Assembly: GCF_900313035.1 (NCBI RefSeq)
Contig: NZ_OMPS01000048.1
Location: forward strand, 227,630 to 291,629
Direction: 5' to 3'
From: Ruegeria sp. EL01
GTDB lineage: Bacteria > Pseudomonadota > Alphaproteobacteria > Rhodobacterales > Rhodobacteraceae
Length of the DNA: 64,000 nt
Within the stretch, counting starts at the first letter, position 1. Every line of letters starts with the position of its first letter. The position numbers were made by a program, and so were the translations under genes. A model generated the notes under the pieces. The model made no database searches and was not told the origin of the DNA. It was given only the letters and a program-made list of their open reading frames with translations. Below are positions 18,453-27,144 of the stretch, one piece after another.

Positions 18453-19546
18453 GTGGTCTCCTTCTGCGCCAATTGTTCGACGAGGGCTGTCAGACGCTCG
18501 GTTGCGTCCGGTGCCCCGACCGACAAGGCGGCATGGGCCATTTTCTGTGCGGCTGCGGGATTGGTTAAAACCGTGGTCATTTGTTGGGTCAGCGAAGAAA
18601 CGTCAAGCATGTTCTCGGGGATCATGATCGCCCCGCCCGCCTGAACCAGTCCGCGCGCATTGGCGGTTTGGTGGTCGGCTGCCGCCGCGGCAAAGGGGAT
18701 CAGGATTGAGGGGCGTCCGATGACCGAGATATCAGCGACGCTGGACGCGCCCGAGCGGGAAATGACCAACTGCGCCTCGGACATCCGGCGGGGGACATCC
18801 TGAAAGAACGGTTGCACATCGGCCAAGATGCCGTGATCCGCGTAGAATGCGGTGACACGCTCTCCATCCTCGTCGCGGGCCTGATGGGCAACGCGGACAT
18901 AGCGTCGCAGATCCTCGGGCAAAGCCGCAATCGCACCCGGCACAACATCACTGAGGATACGAGCACCCTGCGAGCCGCCCATCACCAGGACCGACATCGG
19001 GTAGTCGCCGGGTGGAATGTAGGGCGCAGCTGCACGGTCCAGCACTGCAGCGCGCACCGGATTGCCGGTATGAGTACCGTTCGCGTCTTCGGGCAGATCA
19101 GTGGGCCAGACGCCACAGGCCACATGCGCAACTCGGGTGGCGAACAACTGGTTTACACGGCCCAGAACACCGTTCTGTTCGTGGATCATGCGGGGAATTT
19201 TCAGCAGGGTTGCGGCGCTGAGCGCCGGTATCGACGGGTATCCGCCAAACCCCACGACCACATCCGGTTTATCGCGCATCATGCCAAGGGCCATGCGGGT
19301 GACACCACCTGCAATCTTGGGTCCAGCCAGCGCCTTGGCGGCCAACCCGCCGCGCGCGAAAGTGGCCGAGGAGGCCTCGACGATTTCGGTCGTGTGGGGA
19401 AAACCACTGGTATAGCGCGCTCCGCGGGCGTCGGTGGACAAGCGCACGCGCCAGCCTTTGCGCAGCATCGCCTCGGCCAGCGCCTGTGCTGGGAACATGT
19501 GGCCCCCGGTGCCGCCAGCCGCAATCAATAGGTAGGGTTTGCCCAT
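18449..19546 (-). CDS. murG: MurG, lipid II synthase
   Basis: A 365-residue GT28-family glycosyltransferase that adds GlcNAc to lipid I at the inner face of the membrane. It has the N-terminal glycine motif AAGGTGGHMFPA, HEQNGVLGRVNQ, the second glycine loop VMGGSQGARIL and the UDP-GlcNAc binding region ISRSGASSVADISVIGRPSILIP (alpha/beta/alpha). It starts at the stop of ftsW (TGATG overlap). Confidence 0.96.
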   Translation of the reverse strand: MGKPYLLIAAGGTGGHMFPAQALAEAMLRKGWRVRLSTDARGARYTSGFPHTTEIVEASSATFARGGLAAKALAGPKIAGGVTRMALGMMRDKPDVVVGFGGYPSIPALSAATLLKIPRMIHEQNGVLGRVNQLFATRVAHVACGVWPTDLPEDANGTHTGNPVRAAVLDRAAAPYIPPGDYPMSVLVMGGSQGARILSDVVPGAIAALPEDLRRYVRVAHQARDEDGERVTAFYADHGILADVQPFFQDVPRRMSEAQLVISRSGASSVADISVIGRPSILIPFAAAAADHQTANARGLVQAGGAIMIPENMLDVSSLTQQMTTVLTNPAAAQKMAHAALSVGAPDATERLTALVEQLAQKETT

Positions 19547-20709
19547 CAGCCTCGTCCGCGCAGAAGATCACCAAGTTCGCCCTGTGGGCGGGTGCGGGTG
19601 AAGGCTAGCAACATGCCAACGGCAATACCGCCCGCGATCAGGGACGAACCGCCATAGCTGACAAACGGCAAGGTCATGCCCTTAGCGGGCAACAGGCGAA
19701 CGGCCACGCCCATATTGATCATCGCCTGAACGCCGAACATGCAAGCCAGACCAGTGCCTGCCAGACGGATGAACATATCACGCTCGCGCATCAGCCGCAA
19801 AAGCGAACGCACCACGATGATCGAATACAGGGCGATGATGATCAGCACCAGGATCAACCCGTATTCCTCGGCCGCGACAGCAATGATGAAATCCGTATGG
19901 GCGTCAGGCAGCGACCACTTCACCTGTCCTTCGCCCACGCCAACGCCAAACAGCCCGCCTTCGCGGATCGCGTTGGTCGCATAGCCAAGCTGGGTGGTCG
20001 GATCGACCTCTTGGTTCAGAAAGCCATCGATGCGGCGGGCGAAGTGGTCGGAATTGGAATAGGCAAACATGCCCCCCAAAACAACAATTCCAGCCATACC
20101 AACCAGCAGCAGCATCGGCGCACCGGCGACAAAATACATCACACCCCAGCCGAACAGGATTAGACAGGCCTGACCGAAATCAGGCTGCATCACCAGCATG
20201 CCAACGATGGCCATGCACAAAGCAAACGACCAGATCCGTCCTGGTGGGCCATTGATTTGCTGCGACGCCGCCAGCAACCATGCGGCCACCACGACAAAAC
20301 CGGGTTTCAGGAATTCCGAAGGTTGCAGCGAGGCAAAGCCCAGCGAATACCAGCGCACGGCGCCTTTGCCGAAATCGGTACCAAAAACCGGTAGAAAGGC
20401 CAGTGCCACAAAGGACGCCAGAAATCCCAACACCGCCAGACGTCGTACAAGCGTCGGCGACATCATCGAGGTCAGCAACATCGCAACCAAGGCCAATCCG
20501 CCAAACAGAGCCTGTCGTTCGACATAATGGAATGGATCAAACCCATTGCGACCTGCCAAAGGCGGTGATGAGGCCAACCCCAGCAAAAGCCCGATGACAA
20601 ACAGGATCAGAACGCAGGACATCGTCCAGCGATCAATTGTCCGCCACCACTTTGGTAGAATCGGTTCACCGCGCTGGTCCTGGACCGCGCCATACACCAT
20701 CTCAGTCAT
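19546..20709 (-). CDS. ftsW: Divisome SEDS glycosyltransferase FtsW
   Basis: A 387-residue polytopic SEDS protein with about ten transmembrane helices that polymerises septal peptidoglycan together with FtsI. Signature stretches include LFGWGVMYFVAGAP, WSLPDAHTDFIIAVAAEE and the C-terminal GMTLPFVSYGGSSL. Its start lies 176 bp downstream of the rhodanese gene, and because the cluster is interrupted just upstream it probably needs a promoter in that gap. Confidence 0.95.
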   Translation of the reverse strand: MTEMVYGAVQDQRGEPILPKWWRTIDRWTMSCVLILFVIGLLLGLASSPPLAGRNGFDPFHYVERQALFGGLALVAMLLTSMMSPTLVRRLAVLGFLASFVALAFLPVFGTDFGKGAVRWYSLGFASLQPSEFLKPGFVVVAAWLLAASQQINGPPGRIWSFALCMAIVGMLVMQPDFGQACLILFGWGVMYFVAGAPMLLLVGMAGIVVLGGMFAYSNSDHFARRIDGFLNQEVDPTTQLGYATNAIREGGLFGVGVGEGQVKWSLPDAHTDFIIAVAAEEYGLILVLIIIALYSIIVVRSLLRLMRERDMFIRLAGTGLACMFGVQAMINMGVAVRLLPAKGMTLPFVSYGGSSLIAGGIAVGMLLAFTRTRPQGELGDLLRGRG

Positions 20710-20885
20710 GAGATACCGCCACTTACTGCCTCGTCAACGCCCCGTTTTCGGGATCTGATTGAGAGTCTACAGGGAAATTCGCGTTTGGGCCAGTGGAATG
20801 ACGGGGCGGTGACGGAAAACAATTGGTGGCGTGCGGAACCTTGCCGGGGCGGGTTTTGTGCAGCCAAACGCTTTGCCGGATTGAG

Positions 20886-21284
20886 CTACTCGACCTCCTC
20901 AACCGGTCCATCCGCCTTAACCCAGGCGCTGAACCCACCTTCGATATGTGCAACCGGGGCCAGACCCATTTCCATAGCTGTCTTGGCGCTAAGCGCGGAT
21001 CGCCATGCACTGGCGCAATAGAAGACATATGTTTTGTCCTGATCGAAGACGTCCTTGTGATACGGGCTTTCCGGGTCAATCCAGAATTCCAGCATGCCAC
21101 GCGGGCATGAAAACGCACCGGGTATTTTGCCCGCGCGTTTCAGCTCGCGAATGTCGCGTAAGTCGATCAGAACATGGTCGTCGCTGTCGATCAAACCCTT
21201 GGCTTGCTCGATCGATATTGTCGTAACGAGGGCATTTGCCTCGGCAAGCAGCGTTTTGATCCCTTTGGTGATGGTCTGTGACAT
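20886..21284 (-). CDS. Rhodanese-domain protein
   Basis: A 132-residue single-domain rhodanese. It has the family beginning DDHVLIDLRDIRELKRAGKI, and the active-site loop YCASAWRSA contains the expected catalytic cysteine followed by a CxxxxR-like loop, so sulphur transfer or thiol chemistry is possible. It lies inside the dcw cluster between murD and ftsW, on the same strand as the cluster, divergent from the flavoprotein gene at 21425. No partner is evident. Confidence 0.88.
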   Translation of the reverse strand: MSQTITKGIKTLLAEANALVTTISIEQAKGLIDSDDHVLIDLRDIRELKRAGKIPGAFSCPRGMLEFWIDPESPYHKDVFDQDKTYVFYCASAWRSALSAKTAMEMGLAPVAHIEGGFSAWVKADGPVEEVE

Positions 21285-21424
21285 GGGCGTTGTTCCTGTG
21301 TTTCGAAGTCCGCATCAGAGCTTGAACAATTTATTTGGTTCTACCTGAGGGCATGCAGTCCGGCAAACGCAATCCCGACCGGCGGGCTCTTGCCTTCCCC
21401 CACAATCCACGCCATGCGCTGAAT

Positions 21425-22603
21425 ATGACCTATGACACGATCATCCTTGGCGCCGGAGCTGCCGGTTTGATGTGCGCGGCCCATTGTGGCGGGCGCGTTC
21501 TGGTGGTCGATCACGCCAAAGCTCCGGGCGAGAAGATCCGCATTTCGGGTGGTGGACGCTGCAACTTTACCAACATGTATGCAGGGCCCGAGAACTTTCT
21601 GTCGCAGAACCCGCATTTCTGCAAATCCGCGCTGGCGCGGTATACGCAGTGGGATTTCATCGATCTGGTGAATCGGCACGGTATTGCATGGCACGAAAAG
21701 ACGTTGGGCCAGCTGTTCTGCGACGGCTCTTCCAAGCAGATCATCGCGATGCTGCTGGCCGAGATCGAGCGCGCCGGGGCCGAGTTGTGGGTGCAGACAT
21801 CCCTGCGCTCCCTCAGCAAATCCGACGCCGGGTTTGCCTTGGAGGTCGAGCGCGACGGGCGGCGGCATCGTCTGACGTGCGCCAATCTGGTGCTGGCGAC
21901 CGGCGGCAAGTCGATCCCCAAGATGGGCGCGACGGGACTGGCCTATGACATTGCACAACAGTTTGGTTTGCGCCTGACCGACACACGCGCGGGTCTGGTG
22001 CCGTTCACATTTTCGGACGATAAATTCAAGGAGTTGTCGGGGGTGTCCCTGCCCGCGCGACTATCCAACGACCGGACGAGCTTTGACGAAGCTCTGTTGT
22101 TCACCCATCGCGGGCTGAGCGGGCCGTCGGTATTGCAACTGTCCTCATATTGGCGCGAGGGCGAGGCGATCCGGGTCAACCTGATCCCCAATCTGCCACT
22201 TTACGACCTGCTGCGCGATCAGCGGCAGGCGTCCGGGCGCAAAGATCTGAGCACCGAGTTGGCGCGGCATCTGCCCGGGCGGCTTGTGGACTATCTTGGC
22301 CAACAGCTTCCGATGTCCGGTAGGCTGGCAGATCAATCAGACGCCAGGCTGGCTGAACTGGTGGCTGCCCTGTCTGACTGGCACCTCATGCCCTCGGGCA
22401 CCGAAGGGTATCGCACCGCCGAAGTGACTTTGGGCGGGATCGATACAGATGATCTGTCGTCAAAAACGATGGAGGCCAAGGAAATCCCTGGCCTCTATGC
22501 AATTGGTGAAGCGGTGGATGTCACCGGCTGGTTGGGCGGCTACAATTTCCAGTGGGCGTGGTCTTCGGGCCACGCCGCCGGAAGCGCAATTGCTGGTGAT
22601 TAA
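21425..22603 (+). CDS. BaiN/HI0933-family FAD-dependent oxidoreductase
   Basis: A 392-residue flavoprotein beginning with the dinucleotide fold TIILGAGAAGLMCAA, then the family marker GEKIRISGGGRCNFTN, VLATGGKSIPKMGATG, and the C-terminal FAD segment AIGEAVDVTGWLGGYNFQWAWSSG. The ATG at 21425 is chosen because the fold begins there; the frame upstream is spurious. It is the only gene on the plus strand inside the dcw cluster. Its stop shares TTAA with the stop of the convergent lipoprotein gene. Substrate unknown. Confidence 0.9.
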   Translation: MTYDTIILGAGAAGLMCAAHCGGRVLVVDHAKAPGEKIRISGGGRCNFTNMYAGPENFLSQNPHFCKSALARYTQWDFIDLVNRHGIAWHEKTLGQLFCDGSSKQIIAMLLAEIERAGAELWVQTSLRSLSKSDAGFALEVERDGRRHRLTCANLVLATGGKSIPKMGATGLAYDIAQQFGLRLTDTRAGLVPFTFSDDKFKELSGVSLPARLSNDRTSFDEALLFTHRGLSGPSVLQLSSYWREGEAIRVNLIPNLPLYDLLRDQRQASGRKDLSTELARHLPGRLVDYLGQQLPMSGRLADQSDARLAELVAALSDWHLMPSGTEGYRTAEVTLGGIDTDDLSSKTMEAKEIPGLYAIGEAVDVTGWLGGYNFQWAWSSGHAAGSAIAGD

Positions 22604-22980
22604 CCGACTACGTTGTAGCCGCGGCCACGCATGCAATTCCGCACAATGACTTCCTTGTTCTGGTTCTTGCCGATGGCATCCGCACTTGCCCCTAACAGAG
22701 CACCTGCAACAGCAGCACGACCCAGATTGTCGCTGCTGTCCTGAACGATCCCGGTGACTGCAGCCGCACCTGCCGCGCCGATAGCCGCGTTCCCGGCGGT
22801 GCTGCCGTCAATGGTGGCCTGTGACGCCGCCAATTGCTGGCATTGCGCCAGATCGTTGCTGTAATTCGGCCCAATCGGTCCATCGATAACCGGTTGATAA
22901 CTCGCCCCTGTATTTGTGCAGGCACCAGCCAGCAACAAAGCGGGAATGATCAGAAGAGATTTACGGTTTGGCATATTCAT
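22600..22980 (-). CDS. Glycine-zipper lipoprotein (paralogue)
   Basis: A 126-residue lipoprotein with lipobox LLAGAC near residue 19, an alanine/glycine-rich zipper (GNAAIGAAGAAAVTGIVQD and AAVAGALLGASADA), and the C-terminal NCMRGRGYNVVG shared with the gene at 1378-1746. The ATG at 22980 has GCGAGGTC before it; a second ATG two codons on is possible. It sits downstream of murD on the same strand, 99 bp away, and converges with the flavoprotein gene. Function unknown. Confidence 0.78.
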   Translation of the reverse strand: MNMPNRKSLLIIPALLLAGACTNTGASYQPVIDGPIGPNYSNDLAQCQQLAASQATIDGSTAGNAAIGAAGAAAVTGIVQDSSDNLGRAAVAGALLGASADAIGKNQNKEVIVRNCMRGRGYNVVG

Positions 22981-23079
22981 GACCTCGCGTTGAATTATCG
23001 AGAAACAAAACAATTTCTTATTTGGCGTCAAGCCGATCACCTAGGACTCTGTCCGAAACGGCGGTCAATTGCAAATGAG

Positions 23080-24480
23080 CTAGCCTTCAAGTTGGCTTTT
23101 GACCTGTTCCGCGAAGTCATCTCCACGCTGTTCGAAATTGTCATATTGATCGAAACTTGCGGCGGCTGGGGCCAGCAAAACCGTCTCCCCCGGCTGGCTG
23201 TCCGCCACGGCTTGCGCAACGGCGGCTTCCATGGTTGTGCAGACCAGCGCGTCAATGTCCAACTGCATGGCAAAATTTGCCGCCTCACGCCCGATGACAT
23301 AGGCCCTGAGGACGTCTTTTGTGGCCCCGTTCAAGGCAGCGATACCGCCCTCTTTCTCTAACCCGCCGCAGATCCAGCGGACTTTTTTGAACGCGCTCAA
23401 AGCTTTGACGGCGCTGTCCACGTTGGTCGCCTTAGAGTCGTTGACATAGGTCACACCATCCGCTTCGGCGATGATCTGGCTGCGGTGCGGCAAGCCCGGA
23501 TAGCTGTGCAGCGCGTCCTCGATCACTCGGGGCGCAAGACCAAGCGACCGACAGGCAGCGTAGGCTGCGCAGGCGTTCTGGTGGTTATGCGCACCGGGCA
23601 GGCCCTTGATAGCGCGCAGGTCGATCGAACCGGCCTGACGCCCCTTACGGTATTCCGACAGGAACCCTTTGCGGGCAAAAACCTGCCATCCCGTTCCCGT
23701 CAACTTGCGCGCAACCGAAACGCGGATCACCCGGTCGTCGCTTGGGCCTTCGGCCAGTTGGCCCGCCAGAAACGCGCCTTCGGCCTCATCCACACCGATA
23801 ACGGCCCGATCCGGTCCACCTTCTGCAAACAATCGCCGCTTGGCTGCAAAATACCCGCCCATGCCTCCATGCCTGTCCAGATGATCCGGTGAAAGGTTGG
23901 TAAACACCGCCACATCCGGCGTCAGCGCGCGCGCCAACTCGGTCTGATAGCTGCTGAGTTCCAGCACAACAACTGAACCATCACCGCCCGGTGTGATATC
24001 AAGCACCCCGCGCCCGATGTTACCGGCCAATTGCGCATCCCGCCCGACCTCGGTCAGGATATGGTGGATCAATGCCGCCGTTGTGGATTTGCCGTTTGAG
24101 CCTGTGACCGCGATCACGCGCGGCGGGGTTTCAAACCTGCCCCAATCCTGATCCGCAAACGACCGGAAGAACATGCCAATATCGTTGTCCACCGGAACAC
24201 CAGCTTCAAGCGCCGCGGCTACCACCGGATTTGGCTGCGGATAAAGATGCGGAATACCGGGCGATACCAACAGCGTCGCAACATCGTCAAAGGCGCCCTG
24301 CCGCAACAAGTCGGCGCAGACAAAGCCTTCGTCTGAGGCCGTGTCACGTGTGGCCGGATTGTCGTCCCAGCAGATGGGAGTAGCTCCACCCGCACGAAGG
24401 GCGCGTGCGGCCGCCAGACCAGACCGGCCCAACCCCAGAACCGCTACTTTTTGTCCTGAAAATCCTTTGACCGGGATCAT
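23080..24480 (-). CDS. murD: UDP-MurNAc-L-alanine-D-glutamate ligase MurD
   Basis: A 466-residue Mur ligase adding D-Glu. N-terminal VAVLGLGRSGLAAARAL, P-loop GSNGKSTTAALI, NLSPDHLDRHGGM and the C-terminal VNDSKATNVDS motif are typical. Complete. It is separated from mraY by 151 bp with GC-rich hairpins and ends before the interruption of the dcw cluster. Confidence 0.96.
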   Translation of the reverse strand: MIPVKGFSGQKVAVLGLGRSGLAAARALRAGGATPICWDDNPATRDTASDEGFVCADLLRQGAFDDVATLLVSPGIPHLYPQPNPVVAAALEAGVPVDNDIGMFFRSFADQDWGRFETPPRVIAVTGSNGKSTTAALIHHILTEVGRDAQLAGNIGRGVLDITPGGDGSVVVLELSSYQTELARALTPDVAVFTNLSPDHLDRHGGMGGYFAAKRRLFAEGGPDRAVIGVDEAEGAFLAGQLAEGPSDDRVIRVSVARKLTGTGWQVFARKGFLSEYRKGRQAGSIDLRAIKGLPGAHNHQNACAAYAACRSLGLAPRVIEDALHSYPGLPHRSQIIAEADGVTYVNDSKATNVDSAVKALSAFKKVRWICGGLEKEGGIAALNGATKDVLRAYVIGREAANFAMQLDIDALVCTTMEAAVAQAVADSQPGETVLLAPAAASFDQYDNFEQRGDDFAEQVKSQLEG

Positions 24481-24557
24481 GCTGCCGTACCTTCATTTCA
24501 TCTTGAATTGGCCGCCACACTGCACCGAAGAAATTGTCATTGGCAAGGGCGGTATCA

Positions 24558-24614
24558 GGCTCGCGCGGCAGCGCGAGCCGGGCCCAACAGGTGCAAGGCG
24601 GGCCGCAGGCCCGT
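24558..24614. repeat. Two GC-rich hairpins between mraY and murD
   Basis: In the 151-bp gap there is a 9-bp perfect stem (GGCTCGCGC / GCGCGAGCC, loop GGCA, 24558-24579) and a second 6-7 bp stem (CGGGCC / GGCCCG, loop GCA, about 24598-24614). Neither is followed by a U-run in either direction, so these are more likely mRNA processing or stability elements, or a REP-like sequence, than intrinsic terminators. Confidence 0.5.
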
Positions 24615-24631
24615 CGAACCTGGCGGGAGCA

Positions 24632-25714
24632 TTACCTGACTTTGAGGGTCGCCAGACCAATCATCGCCAGGATCAGTGAGATGATCCAGAAACGGATGAC
24701 GATCGTAGGCTCTGCCCAGCCCTTTTTCTCATAGTGATGGTGGATCGGCGCCATCAAAAAAACCCGTTTTCCTGTGCGCTTGAAGTAAAGCACCTGAATG
24801 ATCACGCTCAGCGCCTCGACCACAAACAAGCCGCCAACAATCGCAAGCACCAGCTCGTGTTTGGTGGCCACGGCAATGGCACCCAGCGCGCCACCCAACG
24901 CCAAAGACCCGGTGTCGCCCATGAAAACAGCAGCCGGCGGTGCATTATACCAAAGGAAGCCAAGACCGGCGCCAAACAGCGCCGAGGTAAAGATAAAGAT
25001 CTCGCCGGTGCCTGGCACATAGTGCACATCCAGGTATTCAGTGAAGTCCACTCGTCCGACCGCATAGGCAATGATTCCAAGGGTCGATGCCGCGATCATC
25101 ACCGGCATGATGGCGAGCCCGTCCAGACCGTCTGTCAGGTTCACGGCATTGGCCGCACCGACGATAACGATGATGGCGAACGGAATGTAAAGGATACCCA
25201 GGTTGATCAGCGTGTCTTTGAACACCGGCAGCGCCAGCTGGTTCTGCAGCGCTTCGGGGTGGTTCAGGGATGCCCACCCTGCGGCCAGCACAGCGATGAT
25301 GACCCCCAAGGCAAGCCGCATTTTGCCAGAAACACCCTTTGAATTCTGTTTCGACACTTTTGCATAGTCATCAGCAAAGCCAATAGCTGCATAAGCCAAT
25401 GTCACGAACAGCACCATCCAGACATAGGGGTTGTCCCATCGGGCCCAGATCAGGGTGGAAGTCAAAAGCGCGCCGACGATCAGCAAGCCGCCCATGGTCG
25501 GCGTTCCTGCCTTGGACAAATGGCCCTCAGGCCCGTCATCACGGATCGGCTGACCTTTGCCCTGCTTCTTGCGCAGCACGTTAATCAGTGGTTTGCCAAA
25601 CAGAAACCCGAATATCAGTGCGGTCAGAAAGGCGCCGCCTGCGCGGAATGTGATGTAACGGAAGAGGTTGAAAAAATCCCCTCCGTCCGACAGGGCGGTC
25701 AGCCAATAGAGCAT
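24632..25714 (-). CDS. mraY: MraY, phospho-MurNAc-pentapeptide translocase
   Basis: A 360-residue ten-helix membrane enzyme that makes lipid I from UDP-MurNAc-pentapeptide and undecaprenyl phosphate. It contains the catalytic aspartate regions (GFADDYAKV and NAVNLTDGLDGLA), the FMGDTGSLALGG motif and the PIHHHYEKKGW loop. Length normal. It begins 35 bp after murF. Confidence 0.97.
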   Translation of the reverse strand: MLYWLTALSDGGDFFNLFRYITFRAGGAFLTALIFGFLFGKPLINVLRKKQGKGQPIRDDGPEGHLSKAGTPTMGGLLIVGALLTSTLIWARWDNPYVWMVLFVTLAYAAIGFADDYAKVSKQNSKGVSGKMRLALGVIIAVLAAGWASLNHPEALQNQLALPVFKDTLINLGILYIPFAIIVIVGAANAVNLTDGLDGLAIMPVMIAASTLGIIAYAVGRVDFTEYLDVHYVPGTGEIFIFTSALFGAGLGFLWYNAPPAAVFMGDTGSLALGGALGAIAVATKHELVLAIVGGLFVVEALSVIIQVLYFKRTGKRVFLMAPIHHHYEKKGWAEPTIVIRFWIISLILAMIGLATLKVR

Positions 25715-25749
25715 TACAAGACCTTTCTCAAACGCGTGTCACGGGTGGG

Positions 25750-27144
25750 TTACACATCAGGCGCGCCCCCTTGCCCCATTTTCCGCAAACCGTCAACAAT
25801 CCGTGCCAGCGCCATACTAAGCGATCCCTTAGCCAGAACCGCATCGCCCGGCCGGATCAGTTCGGGCAGATACGTCGCCATCTCATCACTGGTTTCAAAC
25901 CACAACCCACGCCGACTTTCCGGCAGGGCCTGATGCAAGGCCTGCATCAACGAGCCGATGCAATGTACCTGATCAATATGCGCCATGGCGTTCACACTGG
26001 CCATGTCGGCATGCATGGCCTGTTCTTCAGGGCCCAACTCTTTCATATCGCCCAGAAAAGCGATCCGTCGGGTGCCCTGAACCGCAGCAAGAACATCAAG
26101 GGCTGCAGCCATCGATGTGGGGTTGGCATTATAGCTGTCATCCAGCACTTCGATTCGCCCACCTTTAGGCAGTGCAATGATCTCACGCACCCCACGACCC
26201 TGAACCGGAGACCAGCGTTTCAGACCGGCAACTGCCTGATCCAGATCGACACCCAGTTCACTGCAAGCCGCCAATGCACCCAGCGCGTTCATCGCAAAAT
26301 GCGTGCCCGCCGACGCGACGTCATAGGCAAAGGTTTTACCGCCTATTGTCGCCAAAGCGTGAACCGAGTCGGATGACTGTTCGACATCCGTCAAAACAAA
26401 ATCGCAGGCTGCGCGGCCGAAATCGATTGTTTTCGCACCCAGCACCTGCGCGTGTTGGCGCAGAATATCGACATGTTCGATATCGGCATTGACGACAGCT
26501 GTCCCGCCTTCGGTCAACCCGTCGAAAATCGCAGCTTTTTCCTGCGCAATGCCCGCAACCGAGTCAAAAGCCTCCAGATGTACGGCGGCAACCGTCGTGA
26601 CCAGTGCGACTTGTGGGCAGGCCTGCCGCGCCAGAGGGGAAATCTCACCGGGATGGTTCATGCCGATTTCGATCACGGCATACTCGGTTTGTCGGGGCAT
26701 CCGGGCCAGTGTCAGCGGCACGCCCCAGTGGTTGTTGTAACTGGCAACGCTGGCATGGGTGCGACCTTGTGTCGACAAGATCGCAGCCAGCATTTCCTTG
26801 GTCGAGGTTTTGCCGACACTGCCGGTTACCCCGATGACCTGTGCGGCGGTTCTGGCCCGGGCGGCCTGCCCCAATGCCTCTAACCCGGCCTGCACATCTT
26901 CCACGATCAACAGGGGCGCATCTTCAGAGACACCTTCTGGAATACGTGAAACCAGCGCTGCGCCCGCGCCGTTTTCAAGCGCCTGTGCAACGAACTCATG
27001 ACCGTCGCGGGCCGCCGTGAGGGCGACGAACAGATCACCCGGCTGAAGCGTGCGTGTATCGATGGACACGCCGTTTGCCACCCAATCGGTGGTGGCGCGC
27101 CCTGCGGTGGCGGTGGCGGCCTCGGCGGCAGTCCAAAGGGTCAT
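25750..27144 (-). CDS. murF: MurF, D-Ala-D-Ala-adding enzyme
   Basis: A 464-residue Mur ligase adding D-Ala-D-Ala to UDP-MurNAc-tripeptide. GVSIDTRTLQPGDLFVAL, the P-loop GSVGKTSTKEML, NHWGVPLTLARMP, EIGMNHPGEI and DDSYNANPTSM match the family. It shares ATGA with the end of murE. Confidence 0.96.
   Translation of the reverse strand: MTLWTAAEAATATAGRATTDWVANGVSIDTRTLQPGDLFVALTAARDGHEFVAQALENGAGAALVSRIPEGVSEDAPLLIVEDVQAGLEALGQAARARTAAQVIGVTGSVGKTSTKEMLAAILSTQGRTHASVASYNNHWGVPLTLARMPRQTEYAVIEIGMNHPGEISPLARQACPQVALVTTVAAVHLEAFDSVAGIAQEKAAIFDGLTEGGTAVVNADIEHVDILRQHAQVLGAKTIDFGRAACDFVLTDVEQSSDSVHALATIGGKTFAYDVASAGTHFAMNALGALAACSELGVDLDQAVAGLKRWSPVQGRGVREIIALPKGGRIEVLDDSYNANPTSMAAALDVLAAVQGTRRIAFLGDMKELGPEEQAMHADMASVNAMAHIDQVHCIGSLMQALHQALPESRRGLWFETSDEMATYLPELIRPGDAVLAKGSLSMALARIVDGLRKMGQGGAPDV

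Noticed and set aside
24558..24614. Terminator between mraY and murD
   Set aside because: The hairpins are stable but neither strand has a U-run, so termination is not supported.
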